Assembly (NCBI GenBank): GCA_017385345.1
Contig: JAFNRY010000285.1
Coordinates: 1-5,134 of the forward strand
Reading direction: 5' to 3'
DNA length: 5,134 nt
From: Kiritimatiellia bacterium
GTDB lineage: Bacteria > Verrucomicrobiota > Kiritimatiellia > RFP12 > UBA1067
Position 1 is the first letter of the stretch. Each line of letters starts with the position of its first letter. The notes beneath the pieces were generated by a model. The model worked only from the letters and a program-made list of their open reading frames with translations. It had not been told where the DNA came from and ran no database searches. A program made the translations under genes and the position numbers. Shown here one piece after another: positions 1 to 4,660 of the stretch.

Positions 1-739
1 CGCATCTCGCCGAGCGGAGCACGTCGCGCGCGCCGCCGTCCGTCACGCGGACGCGGAGCGTGGACGCGCCGCGCGCCGCGAGGATGCGCCCTATCGCTTC
101 CCCTGCCTCGGCGTTGGCGGCCGGCACTACCGTTTCGACGCCGGGCCCCGCGGCCAGGGCGGCCGCATCGAGCATGGCCGGCAGATTGCGTTTTATCTCC
201 CCGAGCCTGCTTCCGGGGAGGAGCGCGAGCACGGGGCGCGGCGACTCCACGCCGCCGCGGGAGGCCGCGGCCGCGCGCTCCTCCGCCGCGAGTTCCGCCA
301 GCGGGTGGCCCACATACTCCGCGAAGCCGGCGCGGAAAAGCGACGGCTCGAACGGCAGAAAGCAGCACAGCCGGTCGGTGGCGGCCTCGATCTCGGGTAT
401 CCGCCCCGCGCGCCACGCCCACACCTGCGGACACACCACGTGCAGCGTCCGGATCCCGAGCGACTTCGCGTACGCGGAAAGCTTCAGGTTCATTCCCGGG
501 TAGTCAACGGTGCAGACGACGTCCGGCCGCCATTCGCGCACCGCCCGCTCCATCGTCTTCTTCACGCGCATGAAAAAGCCAAGGCGGCGCACGACGGCGA
601 CGAAGCCCATGACGGCGAGATCGGACGTCTTGAAGCCGTAGTCGGCGTAGGTGCGGATTTCGTGCGCGGCGAGCCGCTCCTTGAGGCGGTTGGCGTAGAT
701 CAGCCCCGATTCCTCGCCGGCGAGAAGAAGTATTTTCAT
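1..739 (-). CDS. lpxB: Lipid-A-disaccharide synthase LpxB, N-terminal 246 residues (gene cut by the left window edge)
   Basis: LpxB is a peripheral inner-membrane glycosyltransferase (GT19) that joins lipid X to UDP-2,3-diacylglucosamine, giving tetraacyl disaccharide 1-phosphate for lipid A. I translated the open frame by hand; it has no stop before base 1. Visible family landmarks are an N-terminal AGEESG (7-12), LAVMG (41-45), VDYPGMNLKL (78-87, the region of the active-site Asp), CPQVWAWRAGRI (103-114), FLPFEPSLF (127-135), YVGHPLAE (142-149) and LALLPGSRLGEIKRNL (171-186). Family members are about 380 residues, so roughly the last third, with the rest of the UDP-sugar site, lies outside the window. 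The start is the ATG at 739, whose bases overlap the lpxI stop as ATGA. No Shine-Dalgarno precedes it, so translation probably depends on coupling to lpxI. Oddities: the Asp of the usual GExSGD motif is Leu13, and the glycine-rich segment before LAVMG is shortened. Identity is secure. Confidence 0.95.
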   Translation of the reverse strand, partial: MKILLLAGEESGLIYANRLKERLAAHEIRTYADYGFKTSDLAVMGFVAVVRRLGFFMRVKKTMERAVREWRPDVVCTVDYPGMNLKLSAYAKSLGIRTLHVVCPQVWAWRAGRIPEIEAATDRLCCFLPFEPSLFRAGFAEYVGHPLAELAAEERAAAASRGGVESPRPVLALLPGSRLGEIKRNLPAMLDAAALAAGPGVETVVPAANAEAGEAIGRILAARGASTLRVRVTDGGARDVLRSARC

Positions 740-1569
740 GGTCTGAGCGGAGCCGGGGGGAGGGAGGTTTCCATTCCGGCCAGGGCGATGCCGTGGCGGT
801 TGGCGTAGCGGACGCACTCTTCCTTGTCCAAAAGCACGAGCCTGCCGGCCTGGAAGGCGAGGGCGGAGACGCCGGCGCGCCGCATTGTCTTGAGGGTCTT
901 CAACCCGGCGACGGGGATGTCGAAGCGCATGTCGTGGCCGGGGCGCGCGGCCTTGTAGAGAATCGACCCGCGCCCGCCGAGGCGCCCGCCGCGCCGTATC
1001 GCCGCGTTCGTCCCCTCGAACGCCTCGACTGCGAGAACCATGCCGGACTTCACCAGCACGCTCTGCCCGACATCGTGCCGCCCCATGTCGTCCGCGACGC
1101 GCATGGCGTGCTCGACGTCCTTCGCCTCGCTTTCCGAGAGCCCATGCTCCGTGAGCGCGCCGGCGCCGGGCATGGCGTCGTCCATGTAGAGGCTCGCCGG
1201 GAGGAGCGGAACGCCGGCGGCGTCGAACATTTCGGAGAGCCGCCCGAATATGGTGTGGGCCGTCTTCACCGGGAGCGAAGCGAGGGCCGCCTTGATCTCG
1301 GGATCGAACCTTCCGCGGAAGAGCGAAAGCGGCGACACCTGGCCGGCGAGTATCGCCCCCTCGTACCCCTCGCGCCCGGCCCAGCGGATGCCTTCGGAGA
1401 TTCCGCCGAGCGTGATCCAATGGACATTGTGCGCCGCCTTGCAGGTGGCGCGCGACGTCGAACCTTTGATGGCGACGACATCGACCTGCCCGACGCCCGC
1501 CCTGCGCGCGCCTTCGGCCACGAGCCGCGGATAGCTTCCGCTGCCGGCGACTATTACAAGCTTGCGCAT
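736..1569 (-). CDS. lpxI: UDP-2,3-diacylglucosamine diphosphatase LpxI
   Basis: This 277-residue protein matches the LpxI family (formerly DUF1009; Caulobacter LpxI is about 280 residues). LpxI hydrolyses UDP-2,3-diacylglucosamine to lipid X and UMP, the step done by LpxH or LpxG in other bacteria. The N-terminal domain opens with a nucleotide-binding-like strand and glycine loop (KLVIVAGSGSYPRL, 3-16), followed by LAGQVSPLSLF (74-84). The C-terminal domain carries VGQSVLVKSGMVLAVEAFEG (167-186) and RPGHDMRFDIPVAGLKTL (209-226). An essential Asp is known in Caulobacter LpxI (D225 from memory), and D217 in RFDIP is its likely counterpart. I chose the ATG at 1569 because the family domain begins there; the open frame extends further upstream but that part is arginine-rich shadow. 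The start lies inside the preceding small gene (16-base overlap) with only a weak Shine-Dalgarno, and the stop overlaps lpxB by 4 bases. One oddity is EGTN (185-188), where I expect EGTD. Confidence 0.95.
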   Translation of the reverse strand: MRKLVIVAGSGSYPRLVAEGARRAGVGQVDVVAIKGSTSRATCKAAHNVHWITLGGISEGIRWAGREGYEGAILAGQVSPLSLFRGRFDPEIKAALASLPVKTAHTIFGRLSEMFDAAGVPLLPASLYMDDAMPGAGALTEHGLSESEAKDVEHAMRVADDMGRHDVGQSVLVKSGMVLAVEAFEGTNAAIRRGGRLGGRGSILYKAARPGHDMRFDIPVAGLKTLKTMRRAGVSALAFQAGRLVLLDKEECVRYANRHGIALAGMETSLPPAPLRP

Positions 1570-1841
1570 GACGCGGGACGCCTGAAACAATACACGACCC
1601 GCGCTGCGGCGTAGAGCGCGGATCCGAAAGCGAGCACGATAGCGCCGAGGACGGCGTCTTCGCGCGAGAAATCGAGAAGCGGTCCGCCTTCGAGGGCGCT
1701 GGCGACGCAATCGACCGCCCACATCAGCGAAGCGCCGACGAAAGAGAGCATGGCGAGCCTCGCGGCCTTGTCCCGCCCGCCGGATCTCCTCCAGACGAAC
1801 GCGAAAAACACTGCGGCGGCGATGGAAGTCAGCTCGCACAT
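1554..1841 (-). CDS. Small membrane protein of unknown function, 95 residues (second of a pair)
   Basis: I do not recognise a named function. The 95-residue protein has about three hydrophobic stretches: residues 5-17, 28-50 (with LMWAVD at 39-44) and 63-85. Between the last two lies a polar loop, EGGPLLDFSREDAVLG (51-66). A short basic segment (RRSGGRDK, 18-25) and an arginine-containing tail (87-88) suggest which ends face the cytoplasm. I chose ATG 1841 because GGAAAGAAG sits just upstream and the first hydrophobic segment begins at once; upstream codons in the frame are arginine-rich and unlike protein. It overlaps the preceding gene by 13 bases and lpxI by 16, so all three are almost certainly translated from one message. 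From memory only, similar small hypothetical proteins with an LMWxVD and EGxxxLDxSxxDAxLG pattern occur beside partners like the upstream gene in various anaerobes. Being real is likely; role unknown. Confidence 0.75.
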   Translation of the reverse strand: MCELTSIAAAVFFAFVWRRSGGRDKAARLAMLSFVGASLMWAVDCVASALEGGPLLDFSREDAVLGAIVLAFGSALYAAARVVYCFRRPASCASL

Positions 1842-2176
1842 AGGCGCTTCTTTCCGAGAGCGAGTTCCGCGACGACCGACGCGGCCCACGCGACGGCGAC
1901 CAGAACCGCCATCGCCGTGCCGCGCGTCGCCATTTCATGCAACATGCCCGACACCGCCTCCGGCCCTTCTTCGACAGCCGTCAGAAACGGCGGCGCGAGG
2001 CTTATCTCGCCGTGGTACAAATGTTCGACGGCGAGCAGAAAGGCGCCGCCGAACGACATTGCGAAGAGTCTGTCGAGCCGCGCCGCGAACGGATTCCTCT
2101 TCGCGCCCTCCGGCAGAAGCCCTTTCGCCGCGGCCGCGGCCGCCGCGCCTGCAAGCGGCACTGTGAAACAAGCCAT
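1829..2176 (-). CDS. Small membrane protein of unknown function with EHLYHGE motif, 115 residues (first of a pair)
   Basis: This is the first gene after the promoter and has no function I can name. The 115-residue product has an alanine-rich hydrophobic N-terminus (3-20, with seven Ala in a row at 11-17), a basic stretch (25-36), a hydrophobic segment at 38-50, and a clear membrane span at 86-107, ending in a basic tail (109-112). Between the spans sits the most distinctive part: EHLYHGEISLAPPFLTA (51-67) followed by MLHEMATRGTAMAVLV (78-93). The acidic and histidine residues E51, H52, H55, E57, H80 and E81 cluster near predicted membrane boundaries and could bind a metal or cofactor; that is inference. 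The ATG at 2176 is supported by a strong AAAGGAG/GAAGG ribosome binding site, and codons upstream fall in the promoter region. It overlaps the next gene by 13 bases. I vaguely recall similar hypothetical proteins carrying EHVWHGE-type motifs; unverified. Confidence 0.78.
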   Translation of the reverse strand: MACFTVPLAGAAAAAAAKGLLPEGAKRNPFAARLDRLFAMSFGGAFLLAVEHLYHGEISLAPPFLTAVEEGPEAVSGMLHEMATRGTAMAVLVAVAWAASVVAELALGKKRLCAS

Positions 2177-2179
2177 GTA

Positions 2180-2193
2180 TCCTTCTCTCCTTT
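2180..2193 (-). promoter_or_regulatory. Ribosome binding site of the first small membrane-protein gene
   Basis: Reading on the minus strand, AAAGGAGAGAAGGA precedes the ATG at 2176. It contains two overlapping Shine-Dalgarno candidates, AAGGAG about 10 bases and GAAGGA about 3 bases from the start. It is the best ribosome binding site in the left operon and fixes the start codon. The genes downstream have weak or no such sites. Confidence 0.75.
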
Positions 2194-2197
2194 CGGC

Positions 2198-2216
2198 TGG
2201 CCGGCGACGCCGGCCA
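2198..2216 (-). promoter_or_regulatory. Leader hairpin between promoter and ribosome binding site
   Basis: TGGCCGGC, a three-base loop, and GCCGGCCA form a perfect 8-base-pair inverted repeat. It lies immediately downstream of the expected transcription start and about 4 bases before the AAAGGAG ribosome binding site. No T tract follows in the direction of transcription, so it is not a terminator. It could stabilise the 5' end of the mRNA, bind a regulator, or affect access to the ribosome binding site. The repeat is seen in the sequence; the function is inferred. Confidence 0.5.
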
Positions 2217-2225
2217 ACGGCCTGA

Positions 2226-2234
2226 ATTATACCA
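2226..2234 (-). promoter_or_regulatory. Extended -10 promoter for the small membrane protein-lpxI-lpxB operon
   Basis: The minus strand reads TTTGGTATAAT, a consensus TATAAT at 2231-2226 with an upstream TGn extension (TGG at 2234-2232). It is an AT-rich island in very GC-rich sequence. The hexamer 17 bases upstream (CGTCCG) does not resemble TTGACA, which fits an extended -10, sigma-70-type promoter. Transcription would start near 2219, giving a leader of about 43 bases. It sits between the rpsU terminator and the first gene of the next unit, where a promoter is needed. Confidence 0.75.
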
Positions 2235-2300
2235 AATGGAACGCGTCGCGGACGGACCGCGCTTCCGGCGGCGCGCCCGGCGCGGGAGGCGGAAGGGAAA

Positions 2301-2330
2301 TACAAAAACCGCCTCCCTCGCGGAAGGCGG
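2301..2330 (-). terminator. Rho-independent terminator of the alpha operon
   Basis: On the minus strand CCGCCTTCC, a GCGA tetraloop (GNRA type) and GGGAGGCGG form a 9-base-pair stem with one G-U wobble, followed by TTTTTGTA. It lies about 50 bases after the rpsU stop and before the next promoter. Stem, stable loop and T tract make this a strong intrinsic terminator that separates the two operons. Confidence 0.9.
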
Positions 2331-2343
2331 CTTCTGTACCGGG

Positions 2344-2362
2344 GCCCGGAACGCATCCGGGC
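2344..2362 (-). other. Small stem-loop between rpsU and the terminator
   Basis: GCCCGGA, a five-base loop (TGCGT on the minus strand) and TCCGGGC form a perfect 7-base-pair inverted repeat 18 bases after the rpsU stop. No T tract follows directly. It may protect the 3' end of the ribosomal-protein message, pause polymerase ahead of the terminator, or simply be a chance stem in GC-rich sequence. Confidence 0.4.
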
Positions 2363-2380
2363 GCGTGCGGATTGCGGAGA

Positions 2381-2584
2381 TCAGTTCAGCTCCATGCGGC
2401 CGCGACGCGAACGGTTGCGGATGCGGGCGCGCTGCGATTTCTTGCGCGCCTTGACGCACGGCTTCTCGAAGTAGCGCTGGTCGCGGATCGTCTTGAGCAA
2501 TCCCTCGCGGTCGAGGATCTTCTTCATCCTCTTGAGACCGCGCTCGACGGACTCGCCCTTCTTGAGCTTAAGCACGATTGCCAT
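2381..2584 (-). CDS. rpsU: Small ribosomal subunit protein bS21
   Basis: This 67-residue basic protein is bS21, which sits on the 30S platform near the 3' end of 16S rRNA and helps start translation. Features typical of the family are the N-terminal strand, the KKGESVERGLKRMKK segment (8-22) with the first helix, LDREGLLKTIRDQRYFEKP (24-42) and an arginine- and lysine-rich C-terminal helix (44-63). Length is normal (about 55-75 residues). The ATG at 2584 follows the rplQ stop by two bases and has a near-perfect Shine-Dalgarno lying in the last codons of rplQ; the longer upstream frame is a glycine/alanine-rich shadow of rplQ. It closes the alpha operon before the terminator. In the genomes I know best, rpsU lies with dnaG-rpoD or yqeY, so this position is notable. 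The tail ends RRGRMELN. Confidence 0.96.
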   Translation of the reverse strand: MAIVLKLKKGESVERGLKRMKKILDREGLLKTIRDQRYFEKPCVKARKKSQRARIRNRSRRGRMELN

Positions 2585-2586
2585 CG

Positions 2587-3003
2587 TTATTTCACCTCCT
2601 TGCCAGTTTCTTCCGCCGCCGGCGCCGCCGCCTCCGGGGCCTTCGCCTCGGGCAGCACCCACTGCAGCACGCACATCTCGGCCGCGTCGCCCTTGCGGGT
2701 TCCGAGCTTCACGATGCGCGTATAGCCGCCCTTGCGGTCCTTCATGGCGGGCGCGATCTTGTCGAACAGCTTCTGCACCGCCTTCGGCTCCGTCAGGCGC
2801 GACGCCGCCAGACGGCGCGCCGCGAGCCCGCCGCGCTTCGCGATCGTCACGATGCGGTCGGCGTCCTTGCGCGCCTCCTTGGCCTTCGGAAGCGTCGTCT
2901 TGATCGACTCCGCGTTGATGAGATTCGTGACCAGGCCGCGCATGAGCATCTTGCGGTGCTCCGTCGATCTGCCGAACTTCTTGACTACTCTCTGATGACG
3001 CAT
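2587..3003 (-). CDS. rplQ: Large ribosomal subunit protein bL17
   Basis: bL17 is a 23S rRNA-binding protein of the 50S subunit, located near the exit-tunnel side. The 138-residue product starts MRHQRVVKKFGRSTEHRKML (the family usually starts MRHxxxxxxLxRxxxHRxAM), continues with LVTNLINAESIKTTLPKAKE (24-43), ARRLAASRL (62-70), AVQKLFDKIAP (75-85) and the signature GGYTRIVKLGTRKGDAAEM (92-110). After the core strand (about 116) there is a low-complexity tail of about 20 residues rich in Ala, Glu, Pro and Lys, ending GKEVK. The start at 3003 lies 15 bases after the rpoA stop, preceded by a modest TGGAG Shine-Dalgarno. The gene is in its canonical place directly after rpoA. Its last codons form the rpsU ribosome binding site. 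Confidence 0.97.
   Translation of the reverse strand: MRHQRVVKKFGRSTEHRKMLMRGLVTNLINAESIKTTLPKAKEARKDADRIVTIAKRGGLAARRLAASRLTEPKAVQKLFDKIAPAMKDRKGGYTRIVKLGTRKGDAAEMCVLQWVLPEAKAPEAAAPAAEETGKEVK
2592..2601 (-). promoter_or_regulatory. rpsU ribosome binding site embedded in the end of rplQ
   Basis: The minus strand reads AAGGAGGTGA, an almost full anti-16S match, about 8 bases before the rpsU ATG. It overlaps the codons for the last bL17 residues (Lys-Glu-Val-Lys), so it decides the rpsU start and ties rpsU initiation to rplQ termination. Confidence 0.85.
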
Positions 3004-3018
3004 TTTGGAACTCCAGTC

Positions 3019-4017
3019 TTACTTCTTCGTTTCAAGCAGATCCGGGTCGAACTTGCAGCCGAGCGAAAGCCCGAGCTGGACAAGCTTCTCCTTGATCTCG
3101 GTGAGCGACTTCTTGCCGAAGTTGCGGTATTTGAGCATGTCCGCTTCGGTCTTGGAGGCGAGTTCGCCGACGGTCGCGATGTTGGCGTTGTTGAGGCAGT
3201 TCGCCGCGCGCACGCTCAGTTCGATTTCGTTGACGGACATGTTGAGCAGCGTCCGCAGACGGTCGCGCTCGCCGGCGTCCTTTTTGCCGGAATCGTCGAA
3301 CTCGAGGGTGGTCTGGCCGCCGTAATCGACGAACACGTCGAGGTGGCTGCGGAACACCGCCGCCGCCGTCTTGAGCGCCTCTTCGGGCTCCACGCGGCCG
3401 TCGGTCCACACGTCGAGGACGAGTTTCTCGTAGTCGGTGCGCTGGCCGACGCGCGTGTTCTCGACGAGGAAGTTGCAGCGCGTGACGGGCGAGAAGATGG
3501 AATCGATCGCGATGCGGCCGATCTCCTGGTCCTGGCGCTTGTTCTCGTCGGCGAGGCAGAAGCCGCGCCCGATGCGCACTTCGCACTCCATGTCGATCGA
3601 GCCGTCGATGTCGAGAGTGCAGATCTCCTGCTGCGGATTGAGAACCTGGACGTTGTTGTCCTGAGCGAAGTCCCCGGCGGTGACGGTGCACGGGCCGGTC
3701 GCCTTCAGACGGATGGTCTGCGGCTCGCGGATGAACGTCTTGAGAAGCACGCGCTTGAGGTTCAGGATTATATCCGTCACCTCTTCGCGGCAACCACGGA
3801 TCGTCGAGAACTCGTGGCTTACGTCCTTGATCCTGACGGACGTGATCGCGGCTCCTTCTATTGAAGAGAGGAGAACGCGGCGCAGAGAATTGCCGACGGT
3901 CCGGGCGTACCCGATTTCGAACGGTTCCGCAACGAAGCGCCTGTAGTTGGCGCCGGTCGCGGTCTCGTCGATCTTGACCTCCTTCGGCATTTCTATGCGG
4001 CTGATACGGATAGGCAT
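3019..4017 (-). CDS. rpoA: DNA-directed RNA polymerase subunit alpha
   Basis: The 332-residue alpha subunit dimerises to nucleate RNA polymerase assembly, and its C-terminal domain contacts UP-element DNA and activators. Length is normal. The N-terminal domain shows AEPFEIGYARTVGNSLRRVL (30-49, the assembly region), SSIEGAAITSVRI (51-63), DIILNLK (82-88), and KLVLDVWTDGRVEPEEALKT (198-217). After a linker (about 241-252) the C-terminal domain has LNMSVNEIELSVRAANCLNN (258-277) and YRNFGKKSLTEIKEKL (297-312). R270, N273, C274, G301, K303 and S304 match Escherichia coli R265, N268, C269, G296, K298 and S299, which bind DNA; E. coli K271 is replaced by N276. The ATG at 4017 has GGAGG six bases upstream. 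A segment usually reading PGVxEDV is RGCREEV here (74-80). The gene lies between rpsD and rplQ, the canonical alpha-operon order. Confidence 0.98.
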   Translation of the reverse strand: MPIRISRIEMPKEVKIDETATGANYRRFVAEPFEIGYARTVGNSLRRVLLSSIEGAAITSVRIKDVSHEFSTIRGCREEVTDIILNLKRVLLKTFIREPQTIRLKATGPCTVTAGDFAQDNNVQVLNPQQEICTLDIDGSIDMECEVRIGRGFCLADENKRQDQEIGRIAIDSIFSPVTRCNFLVENTRVGQRTDYEKLVLDVWTDGRVEPEEALKTAAAVFRSHLDVFVDYGGQTTLEFDDSGKKDAGERDRLRTLLNMSVNEIELSVRAANCLNNANIATVGELASKTEADMLKYRNFGKKSLTEIKEKLVQLGLSLGCKFDPDLLETKK

Positions 4018-4058
4018 TTCTTACCTCCGGTTGAAACGTTGTGTGGACGGACGGGGAC

Positions 4059-4658
4059 TCAGCGGGAGTACAATTCGACGATTGCCTGCTCGTTGATGTT
4101 TTCCGGTATTTCCGCGCGCTCGGGCACCTGCATGAACGAACCGGTCATCGTCGTCGCGTCCCAGGAGAGCCAGGAAGCGGAAACGGGGCGGTGTTCGAGC
4201 GAAGTGACGATCGCAATCATCTGGCGGTCCTTTTCGCGCACTCCGACGGTCTGGCCGGGCTTGAGCGTGTAGGACGGGATGTTCAGAACCTTGCCGTCCA
4301 CGGTGATGTGGCCGTGGGTGACGAGCTGCCTGGCGGCGGCGCGCGTGGGCGCGATGCCGAGGCGGTACGTCACATTGTCGAGGCGAGATTCGCACATCTG
4401 GAGAAGGATGTCGCCGGTCTTCCCCTGGCGGGCCTTCGCGCGCTCGAAGAAGATGCGGAACTGACCTTCGCGCATGCCGTAGATGTACTTCGCCTTCTGC
4501 TTTTCAAGCAGCTGCTGGCCGTATTCGGACACTTTGCGCTTGCGCTTCGCGCCGTGCATTCCGGGCGGAGTCTGGCGCTTCGTCTCTTTGCTCCTGCCGA
4601 AAATCGGCTCGCCGAAACGGCGGGAGACCTTGGATTTGGAACCTGTAAACCTCGACAT
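4059..4658 (-). CDS. rpsD: Small ribosomal subunit protein uS4
   Basis: uS4 is a primary 16S rRNA-binding protein that nucleates 30S assembly and lines the mRNA entry region; in some bacteria it also represses its own operon. The 199-residue product matches the family in length and order: an N-terminal segment with PPGMHGAKRKRKVSEYGQQL (31-50), LEKQKAKYIYGMREGQFR (51-68), the S4 RNA-binding domain from about 90 (SRLDNVTYRLGIAPTRAAAR, 91-110; QLVTHGHITVDGKVLNIPSY, 111-130), and the conserved end EIPENINEQAIVELYSR (183-199). The N-terminus has no four-cysteine zinc motif, so it is of the zinc-free type. The ATG at 4658 follows the rpsK stop by two bases and has AGGAGGG seven bases upstream, inside rpsK. 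No S4-binding leader can be assessed because the operon start is outside the window. Confidence 0.98.
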   Translation of the reverse strand: MSRFTGSKSKVSRRFGEPIFGRSKETKRQTPPGMHGAKRKRKVSEYGQQLLEKQKAKYIYGMREGQFRIFFERAKARQGKTGDILLQMCESRLDNVTYRLGIAPTRAAARQLVTHGHITVDGKVLNIPSYTLKPGQTVGVREKDRQMIAIVTSLEHRPVSASWLSWDATTMTGSFMQVPERAEIPENINEQAIVELYSR

Positions 4659-4660
4659 CG

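Noticed and set aside
60..808. Plus-strand open frames over the lpxB region
   Set aside because: The minus strand carries a continuous lpxB frame with family motifs throughout, so these are shadows.
793..1614. Plus-strand open frame of 273 codons opposite lpxI
   Set aside because: lpxI motifs on the minus strand are unmistakable, and the plus frame has no recognisable domain.
1570..1938. Upstream extension of the lpxI frame
   Set aside because: The added 123 codons are arginine-rich, overlap the two small genes, and precede the conserved LpxI N-terminus, which begins exactly at the ATG at 1569.
2127..2149. Repetitive gcggcc stretch
   Set aside because: It encodes the poly-alanine run of the first small membrane protein; codon-level low complexity explains it without invoking a repeat element.
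2272..2284. Palindrome CGCGCC-C-GGCGCG upstream of the extended -10 promoter
   Set aside because: It could be an operator, but six-base GC palindromes are expected by chance in such sequence and nothing else supports it.
2381..2674. Longer rpsU frame with a glycine-rich N-terminus
   Set aside because: The extra 30 residues overlap rplQ in another frame, while the ATG at 2584 has a near-perfect Shine-Dalgarno and gives the normal bS21 start.
2578..3864. Long plus-strand open frame of 428 codons opposite rplQ and rpoA
   Set aside because: It is the antisense shadow of two universal genes. It has no ribosome binding site, and its composition (runs of Arg, Leu, Ala) follows the GC-rich codon pattern of the opposite strand.
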